Numbered from the stretch's first letter, positions 21,970 through 31,875 are shown. The stretch: DNA of 64,000 bases from Nansenia antarctica (GCA_963989245.1 OZ022346.1:2620462-2684461); one strand, 5' to 3'. Numbers and translations are program-made. Notes: a model not told the origin generated them from the sequence alone.

Positions 21970-22933
21970 ATGTATGAGCTAGACTGGTTAGACTGAACAT
22001 GTATGTATGTATGAGCTAGACTGGTTAGACTGAACATGTATGTATGAATGAGCTAGACTGGTTAGACTGAACATGTATGTATGTATGTATGAGCTAGACT
22101 GGTCAGACTGAACATGTGTGTATGTATGAGCTAGACTGGTTAGACTGAACATGTATGTATGTATGAGCTAGACTGGTTAGACGGAGCATGTATGTATGTA
22201 TGAGCTAGACTGGTTAGACTGAACATGTGTGTATGTATGAGCTAGACTGGTTAGACTGAACATGTATGTATGTATGAGCTAGACTGGTTAGACTGAACAT
22301 GTATGTATTTATGAGCTAGACTGGTTAGACGGAGCATGTATGTATGTATGAGCTAGACTGGATCAGACTGAACATGTATGTATGTATGAGCTAGACTGGT
22401 TAGACGGAGCATGTATGTATGTATGAGCTAGACTGGTTAGACTGAACATGTGTGTATGTATGAGCTAGACTGGTTAGACTGAACATGTATGTATGTATGA
22501 GCTAGACTGGTTAGACGGAGCATGTATGTATGTATGAGCTAGACTGGTTAGACTGAACATGTGTGTATGTATGAGCTAGACTGGTTAGACTGAACATGTA
22601 TGTATGTATGAGCTAGACTGGTTAGACTGAACATGTGTGTATGTATGAGCTAGACTGGTTAGACTGAACATGTATGTATGTATGTATGAGCTAGACTGGT
22701 TAGACTGAACATGTATGTATGTATGAGCTAGACTGGTTAGACTGAACATGTATGTATGTATGAGCTAGACTGGTTAGACTGAACATGTATGTATGTATGT
22801 ATGAGCTAGACTGGTTAGACTGAACATGTATGTATGTATGAGCTAGACTGGTTAGACTGAACATGTATGTATGAGCTAGACTGGTTAGACTGAACATGTA
22901 TGTATGTATGAGCTAGACTGGTTAGACGGATCA
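21970..22933. repeat. 37-bp minisatellite, about 26 copies
   Basis: Unit GAGCTAGACTGGTTAGACTG + AACATGTATGTATGTAT, with length variation in the GTAT run and an A/G variant (GGAGCATG for TGAACATG). It is the continuation of the repeat seen at 13608-13660. Short open frames in it are by-products of the repeat. Confidence 0.95.
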
Positions 22934-23266
22934 TGTTTAGGACGTCTTCAAAAGCAAGGACTGTGTGATCATCTAGTTATGTGTAGTTATGTGTTTTTAG
23001 CATGTTGATGTTCTATCAGCATGTTGTGATGTGAATGAGACAATGCACACGGCATCGGGATCCGATGTAATGTTCAGACTTTTGTTATAAAAAATGTGAA
23101 CACATTTCCGCATTGTTGAAAATCAATGACACATCGCTAGTCAACTAACACAGCTTGTTCTGTGAGCCTGCTAACAATGTAATGTATTGTTGTATGTATG
23201 TTTGGCTTGAGTAGTGAGTTTGTGTTGTGATTCTCAACAACGTTGAAACGTAGTTTGTGTGTTTAT

Positions 23267-23376
23267 CAGGGCTCTCAAGTCTCACGCATTGGGCGTGAGA
23301 CACACGGGCGTGTGAGCGTGTGAACGGGTTGAAATGCGTGTGTCTCACGCCCAATGCGTGAGACTTGAGAGCCCTG
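23267..23376. mobile_element. 110-bp hairpin MITE
   Basis: Arms 23267-23306 and 23337-23376 are perfect 40-bp reverse complements, beginning CAGGGCTCTCAAGTCTCACG and ending with its complement; the loop is 30 bp. CAGGG...CCCTG ends recall hAT MITEs, but an 8-bp target duplication is not clear. Confidence 0.75.
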
Positions 23377-23619
23377 GTTTAAAAAGAAAAGTCTGAACAT
23401 TTGTTTGGTTGCCGATATGAGGACCAAGAGGACTAGAACGTGTCACAATTATCTGTGGGATATGAATGTCCTCTAAGCCAGTAGTGACCAGGTGTCATAC
23501 AGACCAAATTAAAACACTCTGCATCAGAATAATGAAATGCAATTCGGTTGTTAAGTCTGACGTCAACAGAAATTTAGCAATTTCCACGTCCAAATAAAAA
23601 ATTCCCCGCACCAGAGTAC

Positions 23620-23800
23620 CAGTGTACTAAAGCGGTAGAATTTCAGTTCAATCGTTTTTTAGACTCGGATCTATTCATACAACAAGGGACACAGCACTTT
23701 CCCGTTTTCCCCATATTGTCAGCGTCTTTGAGCCTCGGAAAAGCGCTATACAAATATAATGAATTATTATTATTACTGCGGCATTTCGAAGAGAGCGCCT
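23620..23800 (-). pseudogene. Possible THAP zinc-finger start fragment
   Basis: A minus-strand ATG opens MGKTGKCCVPCCMNRSESKK, and the neighbouring frame then gives KFYRF. Cys-rich start plus FYRF is the pattern of a THAP DNA-binding domain, found in host genes and in P-element-like transposases. A frameshift or stop follows at once, and no C-x2-H end of the domain was found. Weak evidence. Confidence 0.25.
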
Positions 23801-24405
23801 CAGCCAACGTTGGACCCGGAAACACGTCACGACTTAACAACCGAATTAGATACTGTAGCTTGAGCTTCAAAACTTGTCCAAATGAGAATGAATTAATTCA
23901 TGTTGACTGTATTATAGAAGCACTAAATGTACTATTTAGAATTAGAAAAATACCTTTGGCGTTGGAAATGATTCCAGTTATTGACCTAATGTAAAATGTT
24001 GACATAAGATGATGTCTTTTCCCATTGTACTTCTTAAATAGCAAGAGATGTGGATTATTTCACAAAATATATGTATTATACTGTATGAATATGTTACACG
24101 TTCGTGTTTTGGTCCGCATGTCGGCATCCGATTTAATGTTCGGATTTTTCTTTCATTTCCACGTCGTTGAAAATCAATGACACATCACTAGTCATAACAC
24201 AGCTTGTTTTGTGAGCCTGCTAACTATGTAAAGTAGTGTTATAGTTAACTAGGTAGCAGTGGGGATTACTCTGAAGCCACTGCACTGCAGTATTTTGGCT
24301 TGACTAGTGAGTTTGTGTTGTGATTCTCAACAATGTTGAAATGAACGTGTTACATATGGTAGAATATGGAATGTTAAAGAAAGAAATCCCCAAAACAGGA
24401 AGAGA

Positions 24406-24855
24406 AAGACAACTGTGATTGGTTAGGGGGATCATAAGACAACTGTGATTGGTTAGGGGGATCATAAGACAACTGTGATTGGTTAGGGGGATCATAAGAC
24501 AACTGTGATTGGTTAGGGGGATCATAAGACAACTGTGATTGGTTAGGGGGATCATAAGACAACTGTGATTGGTTAGGGGGATCATAAGACAACTGTGATT
24601 GGTTAGGGGGATCATAAGACAACTGTGATTGGTTAGGGGGATCATAAGACAACTGTGATTGGTTAGGGGGATCATAAGACAACTGTGATTGGTTAGGGGG
24701 ATCATAAGACAACTGTGATTGGTTAGGGGGATCATAAGACAACTGTGATTGGTTAGGGGGATCATAAGACAACTGTGATTGGTTAGGGGGATCATAAGAC
24801 AACTGTGATTGGTTAGGGGGATCATAAGACAACTGTGATTGGTTAGGGGGATCAT
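24406..24855. repeat. 30-bp tandem repeat, exactly 15 copies
   Basis: AAGACAACTGTGATTGGTTA + GGGGGATCAT repeated without variation. It ends 23 bases from the splice donor of the tpo exon at 24878, so it lies in the following intron. Each unit contains an inverted CCAAT box (ATTGG). Open frames through the array arise only because 30 is a multiple of 3. Confidence 0.97.
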
Positions 24856-24877
24856 ATGATGAGGGGTGAGGAGTTAC

Positions 24878-25084
24878 CTCAATAGGGAAGCAGGGGTTTA
24901 TGTTTTCACATGTGCTCAAACAGTCCAGTCCTCCCAAGAAAGCAGCTTTGCTTGTGCTCTGAGGAGTGAAGGATATGTCATGGTCTATGTACTGGCCCCA
25001 GTCCACCAGCATCTGAGAATAGGCACAGTCTTCCACAGTTCCTTTCCTGGTGCTCTGCATCATGTTCTTGCTGACTTCCCGTAC
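24878..25084 (-). CDS. tpo: Thyroid peroxidase, exon with the distal haem histidine
   Basis: A 207-bp exon (69 codons) between acceptor ATTAAG and donor GAG/GTAACT. It encodes part of the animal haem peroxidase domain. DWGQYIDHDISFTPQ holds the distal His used in hydrogen peroxide cleavage. SKAAFLGG and CENINPCFPIE follow, a Cys-bearing stretch that distinguishes thyroid peroxidase from myelo- and eosinophil peroxidase as I know those families. The enzyme iodinates and couples thyroglobulin tyrosines at the apical membrane of thyroid follicle cells. The exon frame is intact. Exons 1 and 2 are about 6 kb upstream on the same strand; exons expected in between were not found. Confidence 0.88.
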
Positions 25085-25085
25085 C

Positions 25086-25190
25086 TTAATACAGTTAATA
25101 CATTAAATCAGTACCTATTAATACAGTTAATACATTAAATCAGTACCTATTAATACAGTTAATACATTAATACAGTACCTATTATTGGAT
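25086..25190. repeat. Short tandem repeat, about 37-bp unit, three copies
   Basis: TTAATACAGTTAATACATTA followed by AATCAGTACCTA recurs three times just upstream of the tpo exon's acceptor. It supplies the A/T-rich intron end. Confidence 0.75.
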
Positions 25191-25576
25191 ATATTATTAT
25201 TTGGATGACAGGGCTGATTGCGGACAGGTGTCAGTAATCAGCCTCGTTATCCAACTGGTCTATTTAACCTTGGTGTGTTTGTTCCCCCTGGCAGTGAACG
25301 AGGCAGAGACAAGCTGACAGATGGAGAGAGACACTGTGTGTCAGTGAGCGAGTCCCGAAAGGGCGTATTAGTATTTGTTTGTTACACGTCAGTGACGTGC
25401 TGAGCTGTACAGCGAAATTAGGGGTCTAATTAATTTTTAGATGACTAAGAAATCTAAGTTTCTTTGTAGGACAATCTACTCTGTATACTGCAAGTATATC
25501 TAGATTTCGGGCGGAGAAGCGGCGAACAAGCAACGCCAGCGTGCTCTCTCGAAAAGTGACTTGAAACTGTAATCTG
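25191..25576. other. Intron spacer, possible LTR fragment
   Basis: 25210-25400 (CTGATTGCGGACAGGTGTCA then TCTATTTAACC...) has the look of a fish LTR promoter region, but neither end nor a target duplication could be set. No coding sequence is seen. Confidence 0.3.
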
Positions 25577-25723
25577 TCCATCAGTCAGAGTTTAAATATT
25601 CAAGCAGTGCAGCTCCATCCTGTTGATGTTCCTGGAACACACGAACAGGTGGCTGAACACACGAACAGGTGGCTGCACGTTCTTTAACAAATCATATCAC
25701 AAATAAAATACTGCATCTGTCCA

Positions 25724-26400
25724 TCAGTCTGAGTTGAAATATTCAAGCAGTGCAGCTCTCACACCAGCTCCTTCCTGTTGACGTTCCTGGAACATACGAA
25801 CAGGTGGCTGCACATTCTCCATCACTGGAGGGTCTGGCATGTAGCGGTCCCCATGCTCCTCACAAATGTTGTGCAGTACACAACAGGCCATCACCATTTT
25901 TTGGGTGAGGTCCAATTGACAGTCATTCCTCTTTAGGAGACACCTCCATCTACCTTTCAGCCTTCCAAAGGATGTCTCCACAACTGCCCTAGCACTGTTT
26001 AGCCTGCCATTATAAATGTGTTGCTCCTGGGTCAGTCGGCCTGTATCAGAAAAAGGCTTCATCAGCCATGGTTGCAGAGGGTACGCAGGGTCTCCAATTA
26101 GGTAGTGTCCTATGTCACGTCCTGAGATGTTTGCGGTGTGCTGATTAAAAAATTGTCCATCAGTCACAATTTCCCACAAATGAGACTGCCTCAGAACCCG
26201 TGAATCATGGACACTCCCAGGAAAACCAACACAAACATCCCAGAACAGACCCTTGCCATCAACAACACCCTGAAGTATGATTGAATGCCATCCCTTTCTG
26301 TTATAATAGTCACGTGGGAACGCTTCAGGTGCTATTATGGGGATGTGGCTGCCATCTATCGCTCCAACGCATTGAGGTGCCCTCCACCTGTTGCCGAAAA
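25724..26400 (-). pseudogene. Harbinger transposase, catalytic region
   Basis: DDE_4-type nuclease domain of a HARBI1-like protein. First Asp in CVGAIDGSHIPI, second in IGDPAYPLQPW, Glu in AVVETSFGRLKGRW. The frame is open across this segment. Upstream it meets a LINE insertion at about 26403, after which the N-terminal half continues at 26876. The tail ends at 25724 after a Gln/Glu-rich stretch. In active Harbinger elements this protein works with a Myb-like partner; I did not identify one here. Confidence 0.85.
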
Positions 26401-26402
26401 AT

Positions 26403-26875
26403 GTAATAATAATAATAATACATTTATTTTATAAGGCGCCTTTCATGGCACTCAAGGTCGCCGTACAACAACACATTTAAAAAAACTGTTACAAAATTCT
26501 AAATACAAAATACATAGAAATATACAGTATAAAACATAGCTAGCAGCAGAGCAGCACAGGAACAGTAAATCAACAGGGATACGCCTGCGTAAACAGGTGG
26601 GTTTTGAATGAGGAAATTGAAACAATGTTCCTGATGTCGGGGGGGAGGGAGTTCCAGAGGCGAGGGGCGGAGCGGCTGAAGGCTCTAAACCCCATGGTGG
26701 ACAGACGGGCTGGGGGGACGGTCAGGTTGATGGAGGAGGCAGACCTGAGGGACCGGGTAGGAATTTTGATGTGGAGGAGGTCGGACAGGTATGGATGGAA
26801 GAGGTTATGGATAGCCTTGAAAGTATGGAGAAGGATTTTGTAATTGATGCGGTGTTTGATGGGGAGCCATCTCCA
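26403..26875 (-). mobile_element. LINE 3' fragment inserted in the Harbinger transposase
   Basis: Minus-strand 3' end of an L2/CR1-like LINE. It encodes an intact C-terminal ORF2 tail (YKILLHTFKAIHNL... SAPRLWNSLPPDIRNI) with stop near 26587, then a 3' UTR and the terminal motif AAGGCGCCTTATAAAATAAA with ATT repeats at 26405-26422. It splits the Harbinger frame after MEMA. Confidence 0.82.
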
Positions 26876-27365
26876 TCAATTTACGGGAATCAGGGGTCTT
26901 AATGTGGTCAGGAAGCCGCACCTTAATAACTGCATTGCAGAAATCCTGCACACAAAGACAAACAGTAGAAATGCCAATGCCAAAAAGGTGACTGACACTC
27001 CTGTAATCATTGTCGGTGGCCAGTCTCCACAGGGCGACGGCAACCCCTTTAGACACAGGTACAGATAACCGGTAGTTGGTGGTCTTCCTTTGCAGGACAC
27101 GGCCTAGGCGACGACAGATGTAGGTGAAGGACTCCCGGGACACCTGAAAGTTCCTTATGAACATGTCATTGTCGAAACCGGGAACAATGTCATCCCACCA
27201 TTCCTGTGTCGGTGGATGTGCCCACACCCTCCGTGTTCTCATGGCGTTTATGATTGCCTGTAAAGTTACATTTTCCATAAAATGTCCATTGTCATACTTT
27301 GTTATAATTAACGTTAGATGATAAATTACGAACTTATTTGCTGACTCGAACGTTACGTTATTTCC
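26876..27365 (-). pseudogene. Harbinger transposase, N-terminal half
   Basis: Open minus-strand frame with TRRVWAHPPTQEWWDDIVPG, the FQVSRESFTYICRRLG helix and GVAVALWRLATDNDYRSVSH. These are the helix-turn-helix and pre-catalytic parts of HARBI1-like proteins. It is bounded by LINE fragments on both sides, so it no longer encodes a single protein. Confidence 0.8.
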
Positions 27366-27510
27366 AGCGAATATATAATAATAATAATAATACATTTATT
27401 TTATATGGCGCCTTTCATGGCACTCAAGGTCGCCGTACAACAAATCTAAAAACAGCCACAAAATTCAAAACACAAAATACATAGGAATATACTGTATAAA
27501 AAAAAAACAG
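27366..27510 (-). mobile_element. Second LINE 3'-end fragment of the same family
   Basis: Same 3' terminus as 26403-26875 (GGCGCC...TATAAAATAAATG then ATT repeats), but truncated to about 145 bp with no coding part. It sits between the first exon-like part and the rest of the Harbinger gene. Confidence 0.8.
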
Positions 27511-27532
27511 TTTGAAGGTAGAGAAGGTCTGA

Positions 27533-27838
27533 TCAGTGTTCTTTGGTTGATATCATGGCCATTCGCTCACCGTCAACAGCCGCTTTCAACGCAAGGGCTG
27601 TGTCGAGCAGATTTCTGACGAATAGCATAAGCTCTGTGATGTTCTCTATATATATATAACATTGCATATCCTTTTTACATACCATTCGCCTTAGGCGTAA
27701 TTGCCTTCTACGTGGTATTCTTCTTTCTCTTCTGTCTCTTCTGTTGATAAGCAGTTGTTGGGCCATGGATAATTGCGTGAAAACAAATATTTGGAGTAAC
27801 ATCAGGAAAGCCATCAGTTGATCAATGCGATCTGCCAT
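27533..27838 (-). CDS. Possible first coding part of the Harbinger gene
   Basis: A 101-aa open frame, MADRIDQLMAFLMLLQIF... then an Arg-rich block (RRDRRERRIPRRRQLRLRR). It lies between the transposon's right terminus and the transposase body, in the same direction. N-terminal segments of this kind occur in fish Harbinger genes, but I cannot show how it joins the rest. Confidence 0.45.
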   Translation of the reverse strand: MADRIDQLMAFLMLLQIFVFTQLSMAQQLLINRRDRRERRIPRRRQLRLRRMVCKKDMQCYIYIENITELMLFVRNLLDTALALKAAVDGERMAMISTKEH

Positions 27839-28028
27839 TTTTTCCGATTTTGTTTACTTAATTGAGCAACGCCCTCTGCTGATCTTCTTCTTTTTAACGC
27901 CCTCTGTTGATGACGCGGATGGTTCCATTTAAATTGGTGTGAACGCGGGCTCGTTCGCCAGACAGCTCCAGGGTTCGCAGGTTTCCGAACGCGAACCGGC
28001 ACGGTTCTTTGCCGGTGTGAAAGCCCTA

Positions 28029-28560
28029 TGTGAGGGTGAGGCTGCTGAGAGCTGGAGAGAGTGGTGTTTGTGTTGTGGTTACCTCCGTTCGCCTCTCGTC
28101 GAACCGGGTGTAGAAGGAGTTCAGCTCTTCCTCCAGCAGGGGGTCGCCCTTAGCGGCGGAGAGCCTGTTGGCTCTGAAGTTTGTCATGCGCTGAACCCCC
28201 TGCCACACCCGCCTGGAGTCGTTGCTCAGGAAGCATTCCTCAATCTTCTCTCTGTGGTCTGCCTTGGCCTCCCGGATGCCACGGTTTAGGTTAGCCCTGG
28301 TGGTGTTATACAGCAGTTTGTCCTTCGCTGAGAAGGCGTTGTTCCTCTCCTTGAGCAGTTGTCGGACCTTCTCAGTCATCCATGGCTTCGTGTTGGGGTA
28401 GACCCGGACACGTTTGTCCACGGTGGCTGAGTTGGTGCAGTTCACTATGTGGTTCAGAACCGACGACGTGAACTGTTCCAGGTCCTCATGCTCATATTCC
28501 TGCCATGAGGTGTCATTCAGGCAGATCTGCAGTGGAGCGGACCCTGCTGGCCATTTGGAG
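28029..28560 (-). pseudogene. Rex1-like LINE ORF2 fragment
   Basis: Minus strand; open at 28026-28445 and less clearly to 28556. VYPNTKPWMTEKVRQLLKER and ADHREKIEECF are from the linker ahead of the RT. The 3' side is cut by the Harbinger terminus at 28028, which suggests Harbinger jumped into this LINE. Confidence 0.75.
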
Positions 28561-29612
28561 AGTGTTAAATAATAAATAATATAAATATATATAAAGAAAG
28601 TGCTTAAATTAAGTGCAAGGCAACCTGATAGAAAAAATGCAAAATTGCAGTAAACAAAAACCTATGTCCAACATGCCCAAAATGGGCCAAAACATAAGAA
28701 GGAAATATAACAACAACACAACTTCATGTAAACACTCTCCAATGGGCTAAATGTCTTCACCAATTCCTTGCATCTCTGGCGGGATACGAACCCAGGTCCT
28801 CCTGATGGCAACCATGGGTATCTACCATTCAGCCACCCCACGTTATAAGGTTTACTCCCCATACGCAGTCTTTTCAATATAGTCCTGACAGGTAGGTTTG
28901 CTGTAAGGTGTTAGTGTGGGATTCTGGCTGCAACCACTGTTAAGGAAGGCCCAAGTGCTGTATGTTATACAGTGATCAAACAATAATTAAATAAGAAATC
29001 AAGAAATAAATTATATATGTACATTAAGGATTCAAACAACTCAAATCAAATCAAACCAATTATACTATAACATGCAGCTCAACCAAACCAAACCAATGCT
29101 CCAAAATAAATTCATGTAGGAGCATAGGGGCCCCCCCACAGCAGTTCCAGCTCTGGGACATCACACGACCACTGCAAACCACCCAATGGGATCCCAAACC
29201 CTAAAAACCCAATTCAATAATTTTTATTCAGAATAAAATGGGTAAATATAATTTAGAATAAAATGGGTTCACTTGCAAGGTTACATAATTCCCATCCAGT
29301 CAGTGTAATGTGGGTGCTTGCTTGGCATCGGTTATAGGAAACCATTGCAGAAATATTTAGAAATTGCATGGGAAAATGGATACAATGGTCTATTATGAAT
29401 TGGGTGATATTGTTAAGCATAGCTATTACTTTTTGTGTGGTAAATAGAATTCATTCATTCGTATGTCATTGTTAAATGTTAAGTAGTTATGTATTTGTCC
29501 CATTAGCCTCAAACAACACCAAGCGTCTTATGAAATACAATAATTTATTAAAGCATTTTGTAAATCCAGTTACAAAAAAAATCAATTTCAGATTTTTTGT
29601 TTAATTATTTCC
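28561..29612. other. Intron spacer with a SINE, otherwise unrecognised
   Basis: Apart from the tRNA-derived element at 28680-28845 the stretch is A/T-rich with no recognisable exon or transposon end. No missing tpo exon was found. Confidence 0.4.
28680..28845 (-). mobile_element. tRNA-derived SINE
   Basis: On the minus strand, TGGCTGAATGGTAGA (28821-28835) fits a pol III A box and GGTTCGTATCC (28782-28792) a B box at tRNA-like spacing. The tail region continues to about 28680. It has no good cloverleaf and no tRNA 3' end, so a SINE head is likelier than a tRNA gene. Confidence 0.65.
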
Positions 29613-29768
29613 AAACAAGCAGAAGTGTAGTCGTAGTAACAGTACAGTCTTTATAAACAAGCAGAAGTGTAGTCATAGTAACAGTCTTTATAAACAAGCA
29701 GAAGCGTAGTCATAGTAACAGTCTTTATAAACAAGCAGAAGTGTAGTCATAGTAACAGTCTTTATAAA
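29613..29768. repeat. Tandem repeat, 37-bp unit, about four copies
   Basis: AAACAAGCAGAAGTGTAGTC + ATAGTAACAGTCTTTAT recurs with single-base variants. It is followed by a G-rich stretch (29769-29820) and, at 30011-30037, a CA-rich microsatellite. Confidence 0.9.
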
Positions 29769-30089
29769 CGGGGGGGTTATGGCTCTGGAGGGGCTGCCTG
29801 CAGCCCAGGGGGGTCCTGCATCCCTCCACCATACACTAATGTTGTATGGTGCAATAACCAAGGACAAACAACAAACAAAAAACAAAGGTGTCTCAGGGCG
29901 GAGAGCAACTGGGCTCCGAAAGAGACTTGAAGGACCCAGTCACACAAAGCCAAGGTGCTGCCAATGTGCTAACGACCTCTGCCATGCTCACCTCCAGAAC
30001 CTGCAAGGATAGCACACACACACACGCACACACACAGGTAACAGGCAGTCAGGGAGAGGGTCTTCAGATTCAGGGTCTTCAGCCGAATG

Positions 30090-31161
30090 GGTAATTCTTC
30101 AGATTCAGATAACGTTTATTGCCATTATGCATACACATATAGGAATTTGCTTCGACATTACAGTAAGTGCGTTTATACTTTTTTCACATGTATACAAAAA
30201 CAAATGCAAAAAACAGGACAACACAGGACAGACAACAGTGCATTGGATAGTGCAACATATATAAAGTGCAGTGCAGAGTTTTTACAGTGAGTCCAGTGCA
30301 TATTCAGTCCTGGGCAGACTTGGGGGCGGGGGGGAGGGGGAAGCCAGAGTCATTTATCAGCCTGGCGGCTGAGGGGTAGAAACTGAGCCTGTGGCGGGCC
30401 TTCAGTGCCTTAGGCAGCCGCAACCTTCTTCCAGAGGGAAGCAGGGTGAGGAGGCCGTGGCCGGGGTGGAAGGGGTCGGCCATGATCTTTCTTGCCCTCC
30501 TCAGAGCCCTGGTGTCATGCAAGGAGTTGAGGGAGGGCAAGGGACAGCCGATCACCCTCTCTGCTGAACGTAACACCCGCTGCAACTTGGCCTTGTCCTT
30601 GGTCGTTGCAGCAGGGAACCAGGTGATGATGGAGTGGGTGAGGATGGACTCTATGATGGCCGTGTAAAACTGGACCATCATGGACCTCGGCAGCCTGAGT
30701 TTCCTCAGCTGCCGGAGGAAGAACATCCTCTTCTGGGCCTTCTTCGTGAGGGCCTCGGTGTTCCGCTCCCACTTGAGGTCCCGGGAGATGGTCATGCCTA
30801 GAAAGCGGCATGACTCCACGGAGGCCACCGGGGTACCTCCCAGCGTGATGGGAGGGGGCAGGGCTGCTTTCCTACGGAAGTCCACCACCATCTCCACTGT
30901 TTTCAGAGCATTGAGCTCCAGATTGTTTAAACTGCACCAGCTCTGCAGCCCCTCGATCTCACCCCTGTAGGCAGATTCGTCCCCCCCGGAGATGAGGCCC
31001 ACCAGGGTGGTGTCGTCTGCAAACTTCAGGAGCTTGACCGAGGGGTGGCGGGAGACACAGCTGTTGGTGTATAGGGAGAATAGTGCTGGAGACAGGACGC
31101 AGCCCTGCGGGGAGCCCGTGCTGGTGGACCTGGAGCTGGAAATGCTCTTCCCCAGCTTCAC
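30090..31161 (-). mobile_element. Rex1-like LINE, 5'-truncated, abutting tpo exon 2
   Basis: Minus-strand LINE with a 3' tail of TCTGAATCTGAAG-type units at 30090-30110 and an AATAAA-like signal near 30115. Its 5' truncation point is at about 31161, directly next to the tpo exon. The first LINE bases (GTGAAG) double as the splice donor of that exon. Confidence 0.82.
30304..31161 (-). pseudogene. LINE RT C-terminal half, open frame of 285 codons
   Basis: Contains TGSPQGCVLSPALF (motif B), LLKFADDTTLV (catalytic FADD) and the C-terminal tail TLLPSGRRLRLPKAL... FYPSAARLIND. No stop interrupts it, but motif A and everything N-terminal are missing because of the 5' truncation, so it cannot encode an active enzyme. 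Confidence 0.85.
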
Positions 31162-31249
31162 CTTAATAATGTAAACAATAATGCCTTGTCTACCAGCTGA
31201 AGGCTCTTTTGAATTGAGGAAATGATCAATCTCCTATTGTCAAATGCAC
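31162..31249 (-). CDS. tpo: Thyroid peroxidase, propeptide exon
   Basis: An 88-bp exon between acceptor TTCTCCAG and donor AAG/GTGAAG. Its reading phase continues exactly from the signal-peptide exon at 31778: the split Arg codon joins C to GT. It encodes RLIISSIQKSLQLVDKALLF, which resembles the N-terminal helical segment of TPO. The donor lies at the 5' edge of the LINE at 30090-31161, so the donor's intronic bases come from the LINE. Whether this still splices is unknown. Confidence 0.75.
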
Positions 31250-31777
31250 CTGGAGAATGTACTGTATCATGCAATGAGTTCACAAAACATGTCATAAACA
31301 ACAACAACAACAACAAAAAGTCACAGAACAACGTTATATAATACCGGAAGAGAGGAACAACCAAATGCACTCAAACAGGGAGAATTCAATTACTCAATTA
31401 CTCAACTTCTGTAGGGCAACCTGCCATGGTGATCACTTTAACATAACGTGTTAACATAACGTAACATAATGTGTTAACATAACGTAACATGACTTTGTAG
31501 CAGTCACACAAGTCTCAGTCATCCCTAACCCAAAGGTTTTACTTACAATGACTGATATATAGTCCATTCACCTATTGTACTGTACTACTTTGGATAAAAG
31601 CTTTGGCTAAATGACATTTACTAAATGTAAATGTAGGTATTTGATATATAGACAAACTACAAGTCTACAAACTTTTTCAGTCAAAAGTGGACGATAGAAA
31701 TGTCTTGTCTGTACATAGAAACATGTAATGCAGGCATGGGATAATAAGAAGCAGAGGAAGATGGAGAGCTGACTTAC
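31250..31777. other. tpo intron between the first two coding exons
   Basis: 528 bp with a short AAC repeat near 31297-31315 and a GTTAACATAACGTAACATAA-type short repeat near 31438-31490. No other element was recognised. Confidence 0.6.
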
Positions 31778-31875
31778 GTTTGGTGATTCTTGCCTTTTCA
31801 CTAGAAGAACATGCTATGATCATGCAGGATACGATAGCATAGCTCAGGTTCAGTCCAACAGCCATGGCGTTGATG
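31778..31875 (-). CDS. tpo: Thyroid peroxidase, signal-peptide exon
   Basis: The exon starts after acceptor TTCTGTTGCAG (31876-31878) with 10 bases of 5' UTR. The ATG is at 31863-31865. It encodes MAVGLNLSYAIVSCMIIACS then SSEKARITK, a hydrophobic signal peptide followed by a polar stretch, and ends at donor AAAC/GTAAGT. Phase 1 matches the next exon. The acceptor upstream implies a separate non-coding first exon to the right; no promoter was located. Confidence 0.75.

Larger units (their letters stand above)
22934..24405. other. tpo downstream intron/spacer with a diverged direct duplication
   Basis: About 215 bp at 23040-23255 resemble 24105-24345 in the same order (shared GTTGAAAATCAATGACACAT, CACAGCTTGTT, GTGAGTTTGTGTTGTGATTC). 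At 23730-23780 is a LINE/SINE-type tail (AAAGCGCTATACAAATATAA then ATT repeats). No peroxidase exon is recognisable here. Confidence 0.6.
25577..28028 (-). mobile_element. Harbinger-type DNA transposon, left end lost, two LINE insertions
   Basis: Minus-strand transposase pieces lie between 25724 and 27838. The right terminal inverted repeat is at about 27900-28028, ending CTTTGCCGGTGTGAAAGCCC then TA. The same end sequence opens and closes the 690-bp MITE at 56919-57608. A partial duplicate of the transposase tail is at 25577-25685. The matching left terminus was not found, so the element is incomplete. Two 3'-end LINE fragments interrupt it (26403-26875 and 27366-27510). Confidence 0.78.

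Noticed and set aside
22700..22897. Repetitive open frame on the minus strand
   Set aside because: By-product of the 37-bp minisatellite.
24304..24855. Long minus-strand open frames with a 10-residue repeat
   Set aside because: They are the 30-bp tandem array read in frame; the real exon ends at 24878 with a splice donor.
28782..28835. tRNA gene on the minus strand
   Set aside because: A and B boxes fit, but there is no clean cloverleaf and a non-tRNA tail follows; a SINE is likelier.
29880..30010. Possible missing tpo exon (GCAG acceptor with VLEVSMAEV)
   Set aside because: The frame soon stops, has no fitting donor and lacks conserved TPO residues.
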